Source of the DNA: an uncultured Lachnospiraceae bacterium
GTDB lineage: Bacteria; Bacillota; Clostridia; Lachnospirales; Lachnospiraceae
Direction of reading: 5' to 3'
Assembly (NCBI GenBank): GCA_902783445.1
Contig: CACZQX010000132.1
Coordinates: forward strand, 1 to 11,368
Length of the DNA: 11,368 bases
Shown here: one piece after another, positions 1 to 6,496 of the stretch
How positions within the stretch are numbered: the stretch's first letter is position 1
Layout of the letters: every line of letters starts with the position of its first letter
Notes under the pieces: model-generated
What the model saw: the letters and a program-made list of their open reading frames with translations, nothing else
The model's database searches: none
What the model was told of the DNA's origin: nothing
Translations under genes and position numbers: made by a program

Positions 1-330
1 ATTGAAAAGCCTGCTGTAGAGCTTGTAGTGGAATCAGACCCTGAAGACCTGGACGGTCTTAACTATCTTGCAGGTAAGGATGTTGATTTTGTAAACAAAA
101 ATGCCATGAAAGGAACAGTAATGGCCCATGTGGAAGGCGGCGTTCCAAACCTTATGGTAAACATACCTGAAAAGAACGAATTTTATTTGGGAGAACTTTT
201 CTACTTCTTCGAATTTGCCTGTGGTGTAAGCGGATACGTTTTGGACGTAAATCCATTCGACCAACCGGGCGTGGAATTCTACAAGAAGAACATGTTCAAA
301 CTTCTTAAAAAACCGGGCTATGACAAATAG
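1..330 (+). CDS. pgi: Glucose-6-phosphate isomerase, C-terminal part (5' end outside window)
   Basis: The reading frame is open from the first base, so this is the last 109 residues of a longer protein. Glucose-6-phosphate isomerase interconverts glucose-6-phosphate and fructose-6-phosphate in cytosolic glycolysis and gluconeogenesis. The C-terminal signature is clear: an ELFYFFEFAC helix is followed by NPFDQPGVEFYK, which matches the PGI signature around the conserved lysine of the GVExxK motif. The protein ends soon after, at KKPGYDK, as expected for the family. The upstream catalytic glutamate region lies outside the window. An internal GTG at 28 could be mistaken for a start, but the in-frame residues before it and the family length argue against that. 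The gene converges on the transporter at 603-1562, and the long inverted repeat at 332-609 begins directly after the stop codon and could act as its terminator. Confidence 0.93.
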   Translation: MEKPAVELVVESDPEDLDGLNYLAGKDVDFVNKNAMKGTVMAHVEGGVPNLMVNIPEKNEFYLGELFYFFEFACGVSGYVLDVNPFDQPGVEFYKKNMFKLLKKPGYDK

Positions 331-331
331 T

Positions 332-609
332 GGCATATTTAATAATAATTAATATATAATTAATATTCTGATAATAAAAAAGAAAATAATATTGCATTTT
401 ATTACACGCTTCGTTTTCTATTCGTCGCACTCGCTTATTTGCCGCCAACCGCACAACTCGCAAGCTAAAGCTTGCTCAAACAAGTGCTCCATTTGGCGGC
501 GAGCATCGTGCAACTCATTTACGAAAGCCTCGCTATCGTAATATAATGCAATATTTTTTCTTTTTTTAAAATCAAATATTTTACTAATTAATTATTATTA
601 AACTATGCC
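332..609. repeat. Long imperfect inverted repeat (about 278 bp), MITE-like, filling a convergent intergenic region
   Basis: The left arm (about 332-405) and right arm (about 538-609) are imperfect reverse complements. The outer 22 bases of the left arm (GGCATA then TTTAATAATAATTAAT, 332-353) match the reverse complement of 587-609 with one extra base. Further in, AAAAAAGAAAA (375-385) pairs with TTTTCTTTTTT, and GCATTTTATTAC (394-405) pairs with GTAATATAATGC (538-549) with one mismatch. The less AT-rich core has nested pairing: GCTTCGT with ACGAAAGC, GCCGCCAA (441-448) with TTGGCGGC (493-500), GCAC (451-454) with GTGC (484-487), and an apical GCAAGC-TAAA-GCTTGC hairpin (460-475). There is no transposase frame and I see no clear target-site duplication. 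The core looks like a sequence I recall as dispersed in Clostridia genomes, but that is memory only. It may be a mobile miniature element, a structured RNA, or both. Confidence 0.8.
386..566. terminator. Probable bidirectional intrinsic terminator formed by the inverted repeat
   Basis: On the plus strand the stem closed by AATATTGCATT / AATGCAATATT is followed by a T-rich tract at about 553-567, as in a rho-independent terminator for the isomerase gene. On the minus strand the same stem is followed by the complement of the A-rich tract at 375-389, giving a T-rich tail for the transporter. Its position between two converging stop codons supports the role. The stem is much longer and more complex than a standard terminator, so termination may be a side effect of another element. 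Confidence 0.55.
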
Positions 610-1562
610 TCCGCAAGGCCTTCCGATATTCCCAAAAGCACGATTCCGGCAATTACGGCAAACACGCAGATATATTGGGAAATTTTTAGCTTTTCTTTTA
701 AGATAACTCGCGCAAGGATTACCGATACGATGCAGTAGCTTGCTACCATAGGTGCAGCTACGATAGGGTTTCCCGAAAGTGCGTATACATAGAATATCTG
801 GCCGAATTCTTCGCAAACAGCGGCTATAGCTTTAGGGCTTTCGCTCTTTCTAAAAGGATTGTAGAATTTTTTTGTTCTGATGCGAAGGAAAATCCAGCAA
901 ACAAGGCCTGCAATAAGGAATGTAAATCCGTAAAGGATTATTACATCTATTTCTCCAAGGCCAAGACCTACTTCTTCATCCAAGATGATACCATCGGCAG
1001 CGGTTCCCAATGTATCGAATACACAGTAAAGAATAGGGAATATAAGGGCAAGAGCACCTACAACGTATTTTCTGTTAGCCTTTTTGCGTTCTTCTTTGGA
1101 AAGAACTTGCTCAACAATGGCCAAGGCAATCATACCGATAACAATTATAATTGTTCCGATTAAATCCAAAATAGACATCTCATCAAAAATGCTTGTAATT
1201 CTACCAACAAAGGTAAAGTAAACAATCATGAATATCATGGAAAGAGCGCCTGATGCATTCTGTACCGGTGATACGATTGATACTTCAAGATAGCGTAAGC
1301 CCGCATATCCGATTACCATTGAGATAATGTAGAAAAGTGATGCAGGTGAGTATTTTACAACGCCCACAAAGAAGCTTGCGATGTCGAACTGTGATTCCGA
1401 AAAAGGAAGAAGGCAAAATGCCACAATTCCCATGATTATTCCGACCCAAACAGCTATTTTTAAGTGTGAATATCTGTCGTCGGAATCCGAACTTTTTTTA
1501 TAGAATAAATCTGCGCATCCCCAACCGAGAATACAGATTATCGCAAAAATAAACCAAGACAT
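603..1562 (-). CDS. DMT-superfamily (EamA-like) permease
   Basis: This 319-residue, strongly hydrophobic protein has about ten predicted membrane segments (roughly residues 3-21, 35-53, 73-89, 98-118, 132-151, 166-184, 207-227, 244-262, 266-287 and 295-312). The two halves of five segments are joined by a charged loop (about 152-165, EQVLSKEERKKANRK). This is the layout of the drug/metabolite transporter family with duplicated EamA domains. The second half carries a typical stretch, SGNPIVAAPMVASY followed by LKEKL. Family members move metabolites, amino acids or drugs across the cytoplasmic membrane, and the substrate cannot be inferred here. The ATG start has GGAGG (complement of 1572-1576) nine bases upstream. 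The last two codons and the stop lie inside the right arm of the inverted repeat. The gene is monocistronic and divergent from the hydrolase at 1805. Confidence 0.85.
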   Translation of the reverse strand: MSWFIFAIICILGWGCADLFYKKSSDSDDRYSHLKIAVWVGIIMGIVAFCLLPFSESQFDIASFFVGVVKYSPASLFYIISMVIGYAGLRYLEVSIVSPVQNASGALSMIFMIVYFTFVGRITSIFDEMSILDLIGTIIIVIGMIALAIVEQVLSKEERKKANRKYVVGALALIFPILYCVFDTLGTAADGIILDEEVGLGLGEIDVIILYGFTFLIAGLVCWIFLRIRTKKFYNPFRKSESPKAIAAVCEEFGQIFYVYALSGNPIVAAPMVASYCIVSVILARVILKEKLKISQYICVFAVIAGIVLLGISEGLAEA

Positions 1563-1589
1563 TTAAATAAACCTCCATCTATACTATTT

Positions 1590-1619
1590 TTGACACATCG
1601 CCGCTAATTTTACCATAAT
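1590..1619 (+). promoter_or_regulatory. Candidate sigma-A promoter toward the metallo-hydrolase cluster
   Basis: A perfect TTGACA (1590-1595) is separated by 18 bases from CATAAT (1614-1619; 5 of 6 matches). It points right and would give a leader of about 180 bases before the ATG at 1805. It interleaves with the candidate minus-strand promoter at 1607-1635. A weaker, nearer alternative on the same strand is TTGAAT (1702-1707), 17 bases, TATTCT (1725-1730). I cannot tell which one is used. Confidence 0.4.
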
Positions 1620-1635
1620 TTATCTGATATATCCA
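1607..1635 (-). promoter_or_regulatory. Candidate sigma-A promoter for the EamA-like permease
   Basis: Read on the minus strand, TGGATA (1630-1635; 4 of 6 matches to TTGACA) is 17 bases from TAAAAT (1607-1612), which is preceded by TGG and so forms an extended -10 (TGnTAAAAT). Transcription would start near 1600, leaving a leader of about 38 bases before the ATG at 1562. This is a pattern match only. Confidence 0.4.
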
Positions 1636-1804
1636 CACTTTTTAAAAAAATAAAAAAATGTAGTATTTAAAAATCTTTTATTTATTAACTATCGGTAACT
1701 ATTGAATTATGGGGCATTTTTTTATATTCTATTAATAGTCGTGATTTTATTAAAAGCGTTTCCGATAAAAATACAAAAATGAGTCGCTTTATGGGAGAAT
1801 TATC

Positions 1805-2638
1805 ATGAAGATTATTACTGTTATAGAAAACAGCGAAGGAAAAACAGGATGCGTGGCAGCGCACGGACTGTCCTTTTATATAGAAACAAAAAAGCATAAA
1901 ATATTGATGGATATGGGGCCTTCCGATCTAAGCCTTGATAATGCCAAAGTGTTGGGGATTGATTTAACAAAGGTTGATTCAGCTGTACTAAGTCACGGCC
2001 ATTACGACCATTCCGGAGGCTTAATGAGTTTTGCAAAGCTTAACGAAAAAGCAATTATCTATATGCAGGATTCTGCGGGCAAAGAATACTATGCAAATGA
2101 CGGAACGAATGAAAGCCCTATATATAAGTATATAGGCATAGATAAAAAAATAGGCGAGCTTCCGAATCTTAAAATGATTAGCGGAGATTATACAATAGAT
2201 GATGAGGCAGAGCTTTTTACAATAAAGAAAAGAACTCACCCCCTTCCTTTTAGCAATAAAAGGATTCTCATAAAAAAAGATGAAAAATATAAACAGGACA
2301 ATTTTGAGCATGAGCATTATCTTCGTATATGTTCGGAGGGGAAAACAGTGCTGATTTCCGGCTGTGCCCATAATGGTATCCTAAGCATTATGGATGCTTA
2401 CAGGAAAAAATACGGAGACGATCCCGACTTTGTATTAAGCGGTTTTCATCTTATGAAAGCAACGCCTTATAACGAAATGCAGCGAAAAGAAGTGGAAAAT
2501 ATAGCAAAAGAGCTTAAAGGATATAAATCAAAATTTTACACCGGTCATTGCACCGGAGCCGAAGGCTTTGAAATATTGAAAAGTATAATGGGAACACAAA
2601 TAGAGGCTCTTCATACGGGAATGATTTTAGAATTTTGA
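1805..2638 (+). CDS. Metallo-beta-lactamase-fold hydrolase (MJ0296-like group)
   Basis: This 277-residue cytosolic protein carries the metallo-beta-lactamase signature SHGHYDHSGG, which gives metal ligands His64, His66, Asp68 and His69. Further likely ligands follow in family order: His189 (SGCAHNG), His215 (SGFHL) and His248 (TGHCTG), with a late His270. The early HGLSFYIE and ILMDMG strands and the SGCAHNG motif fit the subgroup annotated as 'metal-dependent hydrolase' or similar to methanogen dihydropterin phosphate synthase (MJ0296). In bacteria the substrate is generally unknown and I do not assign one. The ATG has GGGAG (1793-1797) seven bases upstream. It lies 64 bases before the aldo/keto reductase and may be co-transcribed with it. 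Confidence 0.85.
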   Translation: MKIITVIENSEGKTGCVAAHGLSFYIETKKHKILMDMGPSDLSLDNAKVLGIDLTKVDSAVLSHGHYDHSGGLMSFAKLNEKAIIYMQDSAGKEYYANDGTNESPIYKYIGIDKKIGELPNLKMISGDYTIDDEAELFTIKKRTHPLPFSNKRILIKKDEKYKQDNFEHEHYLRICSEGKTVLISGCAHNGILSIMDAYRKKYGDDPDFVLSGFHLMKATPYNEMQRKEVENIAKELKGYKSKFYTGHCTGAEGFEILKSIMGTQIEALHTGMILEF

Positions 2639-2702
2639 AATGATTATTTAGATAATAAATATAAGTAGAAAATGTAGTTTTAGAGTATTATGGAGGAAAA
2701 TC

Positions 2703-3632
2703 TTGAAGACAATTGAATTCGGAACACAAAAACGAGAAATTTCAAAACTTGTACTGGGACTTATGCGCACTTTTCAAATGCCGGCAAAAGAGGTTGAAGC
2801 TCTTGTGGACGGAGCTTTGGAGGCAGGGGTCAACGCCTTCGACCTTGCGGATATTTACGGAGGAGGAAAGAGCGAAGAATTACTGGGCGAGGTCCTTAAA
2901 GGCAGAGCTGATTTAAGAGATAAAATCTTTATTCAAACAAAATGCGGAATTCGCCGTGAGGGTGAGATGCAGTATTATGATAACTCAGCAGAACATGTTA
3001 AGGCGTCTGTGGAAGGATGTTTAAAACGTTTAAATACAGATCATCTTGATTGTATGATGTTGCATCGTCCGGATGCACTTATTAATGCAGAGGAAACAGC
3101 AAGAGCTTTTGAGGATTTAAAAAGAGAGGGAAAGGTTCTTGATTTTGGAGTAAGCAACCATAATCGTTTCCAGATTGAGAGACTGCAAAAATACTTAAGT
3201 TTCCCGATGGCGGTTAATCAAATGCAGCTTTCATGCACATTTACACCGATGCTTGATGCGGGCTTTAATGTAAATACAGACAGCGATAAAGCTCTTATGA
3301 GAGATGCCGCAATGGTAGAATATTGCAATGTTAACAATATGGCTCTTCAAAGTTGGTCATCTTTGCAAAAATGCTTCTTCGGCGGTTTGTTTTTGGGAGC
3401 CGAAGATTGCAAAGAGTTAACCGAATGCATCGAAAAAACAGCTAAAGAAATGGGAGTTTCCGCTACAGCGATTGCGGTTGCTTGGATTCTTATGCTTCCG
3501 GGTAAAATGCAGGCCGTTGTGGGAACAACAAAGCCGGAGCGCGTTAAAGAAATGGCAAAGGCTACGGATATCAAGCTTTCAAAAACCAAATGGTATGAGA
3601 TATACTATGCAGCAGGCAATAAATTACCATAA
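2703..3632 (+). CDS. Aldo/keto reductase
   Basis: This 309-residue protein has the (beta/alpha)8 aldo/keto reductase architecture. The catalytic tetrad is visible: Asp47 and Tyr52 (FDLADIYGGG), Lys80 (QTKCG) and His121 (MMLHRPD). Nicotinamide and NADP-binding features include FGVSNH (148-153) and Asn172/Gln173. The C-terminal segment VVGTTKPERV (272-281) is the usual cofactor phosphate-binding region. The family reduces aldehydes and ketones with NAD(P)H. The FDLADIYGGG and LDCMMLHRPD wording resembles the YdhF-like bacterial subgroup, whose physiological substrates are unclear. Translation starts at TTG, chosen because GGAGG (2692-2696) sits six bases upstream and MKTIEFG is a normal family N-terminus. 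The dehydrogenase at 3666 begins 33 bases downstream, suggesting an operon. Confidence 0.9.
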   Translation: MKTIEFGTQKREISKLVLGLMRTFQMPAKEVEALVDGALEAGVNAFDLADIYGGGKSEELLGEVLKGRADLRDKIFIQTKCGIRREGEMQYYDNSAEHVKASVEGCLKRLNTDHLDCMMLHRPDALINAEETARAFEDLKREGKVLDFGVSNHNRFQIERLQKYLSFPMAVNQMQLSCTFTPMLDAGFNVNTDSDKALMRDAAMVEYCNVNNMALQSWSSLQKCFFGGLFLGAEDCKELTECIEKTAKEMGVSATAIAVAWILMLPGKMQAVVGTTKPERVKEMAKATDIKLSKTKWYEIYYAAGNKLP

Positions 3633-3665
3633 AGAGCATAACTGATTAGGAGAAGAAAAATTTAT

Positions 3666-4658
3666 ATGAAAATCGGAATAGTCGGTACGGGTATGATTGT
3701 CCATGAAATTTTACCTGTGTTATATAAAATGCCCGAGATCGAATTGCATTTAATTTGCGGAACCAAAAGATCCGAGGATACAGTAAAAGAACTGGCGGAT
3801 GAGTATAAGATAAATGCGCAATTTACGGATTTTGATTTTATGCTTTCATCCGAGGAGTCCAAAGAGCTTGATGCCTTATATATAGCGGTTCCCAATGATT
3901 TACATTATGAACTTGCCAAGAAAGCTCTTGAATCGGGAAAAAACGTTATCATGGAAAAGCCTTTTGTGCTTGAGTCATGTAAGGCTTTGGAACTTAAAGA
4001 GTTGGCAGAAAAAAAAGGAGTTATACTTCTTGAGGCAATATCAAATCAATATCTTGATGCCTATAAAAAAATAAAAGATGCCTTGTCCATGCTTGGTGAA
4101 ATAACATATGCGGAAGCAAACTTTTCGCAATATTCAAGCAGATATGACAGATTTATGGCGGGAGAATACTTTAAAGTTTTTGATAAGGCAGCCGGCGGCG
4201 GTGCTTTGACCGACATAAACATATATAATATTCATATTATGGCGGGGCTTTTCGGAATGCCAACATCTGTGGAATATTGTCCGAGAAATGTAAAAGACGT
4301 TGATGTAAGCGGTCTTTTGCTATTAAAATATGATAATTTCATTGCAAGTTGCATTGGAGCAAAGGATTCACAAGGCTCATCCGGAATCTTGATTCAGGGA
4401 ACAAAGGGATATATAGAAACAAAGGCAGCTACAAATGTGTTAAACGCAGCAATTAACATTGTCCTAAGGGATGGAAGCAAAAAAGAGCTTATTCCCGAAG
4501 CTGCCGATGATCATCGTATGATGGCTGAATTTAAAGAATTTGCAAGAATTGTGGAAAATAAAGATTTAAAAGAAGCTCAAAGCAGACTAAACGAGAGCTT
4601 GATTGCCGTTAAAATACTTGAAGAAGCGGTTCAAAGAGAAAGCAAATTTGCTCGTTAA
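3666..4658 (+). CDS. Gfo/Idh/MocA-family NAD(P)-dependent oxidoreductase
   Basis: This 330-residue cytosolic dehydrogenase starts directly with a Rossmann dinucleotide motif (IGIVGTG, residues 3-9). It continues with AVPNDLHYELAKKALESGKN and the family hallmark EKP (97-99), whose lysine is the usual catalytic residue. The C-terminal alpha/beta domain carries GGGALTDINIYNIH (177-190), with Asp183 and His190 at the positions typical of catalytic residues. Relatives oxidise or reduce sugars, cyclitols and dihydrodiols; the GGGALTDI form is common in the xylose/dihydrodiol dehydrogenase-like branch. The exact substrate is not predictable. The AGGAG at 3648-3652 lies 13 bases before the ATG, a little long. 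It sits between an aldo/keto reductase and a HAD phosphatase with gaps of 33 and 25 bases, so the three probably serve one carbohydrate-related route. Confidence 0.9.
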   Translation: MKIGIVGTGMIVHEILPVLYKMPEIELHLICGTKRSEDTVKELADEYKINAQFTDFDFMLSSEESKELDALYIAVPNDLHYELAKKALESGKNVIMEKPFVLESCKALELKELAEKKGVILLEAISNQYLDAYKKIKDALSMLGEITYAEANFSQYSSRYDRFMAGEYFKVFDKAAGGGALTDINIYNIHIMAGLFGMPTSVEYCPRNVKDVDVSGLLLLKYDNFIASCIGAKDSQGSSGILIQGTKGYIETKAATNVLNAAINIVLRDGSKKELIPEAADDHRMMAEFKEFARIVENKDLKEAQSRLNESLIAVKILEEAVQRESKFAR

Positions 4659-4683
4659 ACATTAGAAAAGGATTGGAAAGAAA

Positions 4684-5298
4684 ATGGAAGCAATTATTTT
4701 TGACGTGGACGGAACCCTTTGGGATTCCACGGACATAGTGGCTGGAGCTTGGAATAAAGCGGCAAAAGAAACAAATATAGATTTGGAAGTTAACGGAGAC
4801 GACTTAAAAAAAGTTTTCGGTCTTCCCATGATGGAGATTATGGACAGGCTTATTCCGAATGAAAGCAAAGAAAAAAAGGAAGAGCTTTTCCCACTTTGCT
4901 CAAAGTATGAATTCGAGTTTTTAAGCAAAACTCCGGGAATGGTATACGAAGGACTTGGGGAAGCCTTGGAAGCTTTGTCGAAAAAATATTTTCTTGGAGC
5001 CGTAAGTAATTGTCAGTCCGGATATATTAATCTTCTTTATAAAATGACGGGCCTTGGAAAATATTTCAAGGATGATTTATGTCCGGGAGATACGGGAAAA
5101 TTAAAAGCCGATAATATCAGGATAATGATGGAAAAACACGGCATAAAAGAGGCGGTTTACGTTGGAGATACGATTATGGATTACAATGCCTGCCTTAAAG
5201 CAAATGTGCCTTTTGTATTTGCAAGATACGGCTTCGGCCACGTGGATAAGCCGGATTATATCATAGATTCGCCTCTTGATTTGCTTAAACTTTTTTAA
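4684..5298 (+). CDS. HAD-superfamily hydrolase (phosphoglycolate phosphatase / beta-phosphoglucomutase-like)
   Basis: This 204-residue protein shows all four haloacid dehalogenase motifs: FDVDGTLWDS with nucleophile Asp7 and Asp9; Ser108 (AVSNCQSG); a lysine in TGKLKADN (Lys139 or Lys141); and GDTIMDYNA with Asp162 and Asp166. The alpha-helical insert between motifs I and II (about residues 16-85) is a C1 cap, as in Gph and PgmB proteins. Most such enzymes dephosphorylate small phosphometabolites, and the substrate cannot be read from the sequence. The ATG follows AAGGA (4668-4672) by 11 bases, with a second purine-rich stretch, GGAAAG, nearer. It closes the cluster beginning with the metallo-hydrolase and converges on the small minus-strand gene, leaving only 17 bases between stop codons and no obvious terminator. 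Confidence 0.9.
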   Translation: MEAIIFDVDGTLWDSTDIVAGAWNKAAKETNIDLEVNGDDLKKVFGLPMMEIMDRLIPNESKEKKEELFPLCSKYEFEFLSKTPGMVYEGLGEALEALSKKYFLGAVSNCQSGYINLLYKMTGLGKYFKDDLCPGDTGKLKADNIRIMMEKHGIKEAVYVGDTIMDYNACLKANVPFVFARYGFGHVDKPDYIIDSPLDLLKLF

Positions 5299-5315
5299 GA
5301 AAGATTGTTGGGGAC

Positions 5316-5582
5316 TCACTCTTCTATAACATGCAGTTCCAGATAATCAAAATCAATGGAGTCGATAAAGTTATCGCTATTAAAACGCACTTTATCGTAG
5401 CGCTTGAAATCGCGGATGTTGTTTTCGAGCCATATGGGAGTGCTAAGATCAAATTCTTTGCAGACAGTGTCAATTGCTGCAAAGATTTTTTTTGTTCTGT
5501 TTAAGCTCTCATCCGAGTTTTCAACTACCATATCTTTTAACATTTTTGTACCTTTAAAAATTTTTGCCCAGAGACGAAACAT
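5316..5582 (-). CDS. Conserved small protein of unknown function (88 aa)
   Basis: This 88-residue soluble protein has no signal peptide, membrane segment or motif I can tie to a function. It begins MFRLWAKIFKG, has a mixed helical middle (KIFAAIDTVCKEFDLSTPIW), then a basic stretch (FKRYDKVRF) and an acidic end (SIDFDYLELHVIEE). I recall closely similar unannotated proteins in Lachnospiraceae genomes with the same MFRLW, PIWL and IDFDYLE landmarks, but cannot verify it here. Coding is supported by AAAGG (complement of about 5591-5595) eight bases before the ATG, by a good extended -10 promoter upstream, and by normal codon use. It is transcribed away from the deo operon and stands alone. Confidence 0.75.
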   Translation of the reverse strand: MFRLWAKIFKGTKMLKDMVVENSDESLNRTKKIFAAIDTVCKEFDLSTPIWLENNIRDFKRYDKVRFNSDNFIDSIDFDYLELHVIEE

Positions 5583-5626
5583 GTAATCAGCCTTTCTTTT
5601 GATGCTTGCGATTTTGAAACAACGAT

Positions 5627-5655
5627 ATTATATCATACAATATAAAGCATAACAG
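5627..5655 (-). promoter_or_regulatory. Candidate extended -10 promoter for the 88-aa gene
   Basis: Read on the minus strand there is a TGATATAAT extended -10 (5627-5635) with a consensus TATAAT hexamer. A weak -35 (CTGTTA, 5650-5655) lies 17 bases upstream. The predicted start near 5620 gives a leader of about 37 bases. Confidence 0.5.
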
Positions 5656-5700
5656 TAACTTTTAAAAATAAGTAAAAGGTCTGTTTTTTTTGATTTATAA

Positions 5701-5729
5701 TGAACAAGCCGGACTAAAAATGATATAAT
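5701..5729 (+). promoter_or_regulatory. Candidate sigma-A promoter of the deo operon
   Basis: TGAACA (5701-5706; 4 of 6 matches) is followed after 17 bases by a consensus TATAAT (5724-5729) preceded by TGA, giving an extended -10. Transcription would start near 5736 with a leader of about 57 bases before deoC. I found no convincing DeoR-type operator in the leader. Another TATAAT at 5696-5701 lacks a -35 at the right distance. Confidence 0.55.
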
Positions 5730-5792
5730 AAGCATATATTCTAAAATGCCTTATCTATTTTGGGCAATTAAAATAAACGACAGGGGTTAGTT

Positions 5793-6473
5793 ATGAACAT
5801 AGAAGAAATCTTATCCAAAGCAGATCACACACTTTTAAAACAAGATGCCACATGGACGCAAATTAAGGAAATATGCGATGATGCCATTAAATACAATACC
5901 GCATCCGTATGTATTCCGGCTTCTTATGTAAAAAGAGCGGCATCATATATAAAAATCGCATCACCGGATGAAGAATCAAAAGTTAAAGTTTGTACCGTTA
6001 TAGGTTTTCCGAACGGTTACGACACCACAAACGTAAAGGTTTACGAAGCCTTGGAGGCCATAAATGACGGTGCGGACGAAATCGATATGGTTATTAATAT
6101 CGGTTGGTTAAAAGACAAGGAATATGCATCTTTGCTTGATGAGATAACAAAAGTAAAGGCTGCATGCAATGACAAGATTCTTAAAGTTATAGTGGAGACT
6201 TGTCTTTTGACGGAAGAAGAAAAGATTAAAATATGCGAAATTGTTTCCGCAACAAAAGCAGATTATATAAAGACATCCACGGGCTTTTCCACGGGAGGGG
6301 CAACGGTGGAAGATGTTAAGCTTTTTGCAAAGCACAAACGTGATAGTTTAAAAATAAAAGCAAGCGGCGGTATTTCGTCTTTGGAAGATGCCGAAGCCAT
6401 GATAAATGCGGGAGCCGACAGGCTTGGTACAAGTCGCATTGTGAAAATAGTTAAAGAAAAAGAAAAGAACTAA
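5793..6473 (+). CDS. deoC: Deoxyribose-phosphate aldolase
   Basis: This 226-residue class I aldolase cleaves 2-deoxyribose-5-phosphate to glyceraldehyde-3-phosphate and acetaldehyde, the last step of deoxynucleoside catabolism. Diagnostic features are the N-terminal DHTLLK (11-16), CTVIGFPNG (67-75), EIDMVINIG with Asp98, the Schiff-base lysine Lys160 in YIKTSTGFSTGGAT, and the second catalytic lysine Lys189 in KIKASGG. The LGTS motif near residue 211 binds phosphate. The length matches the short bacterial form. The start ATG has AGGGG (5782-5786) six bases upstream. It is the first gene of a five-gene operon; deoD starts 23 bases after its stop. Confidence 0.97.
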   Translation: MNIEEILSKADHTLLKQDATWTQIKEICDDAIKYNTASVCIPASYVKRAASYIKIASPDEESKVKVCTVIGFPNGYDTTNVKVYEALEAINDGADEIDMVINIGWLKDKEYASLLDEITKVKAACNDKILKVIVETCLLTEEEKIKICEIVSATKADYIKTSTGFSTGGATVEDVKLFAKHKRDSLKIKASGGISSLEDAEAMINAGADRLGTSRIVKIVKEKEKN

Positions 6474-6496
6474 GCAATATAAACGGGGGTATTTTT

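Noticed and set aside
34..336. Minus-strand open frame over the pgi end
   Set aside because: It is antisense to a clear glucose-6-phosphate isomerase frame, and its product has no recognisable features.
392..541. 49-codon frame in the repeat as an annotated protein-coding gene
   Set aside because: There is no ribosome binding site or promoter, and the frame lies entirely in base-paired repeat sequence; reported as a finding rather than a gene.
1753..1790. AAAGCG/CGCTTT inverted repeat upstream of the metallo-hydrolase as a riboswitch or attenuator
   Set aside because: Six base pairs around a 26-base loop in AT-rich DNA is weak, and no known riboswitch motif is visible.
5641..5792. DeoR- or CRP-type operator upstream of deoC
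   Set aside because: I found no convincing dyad resembling known operators; only AT-rich partial matches are present.
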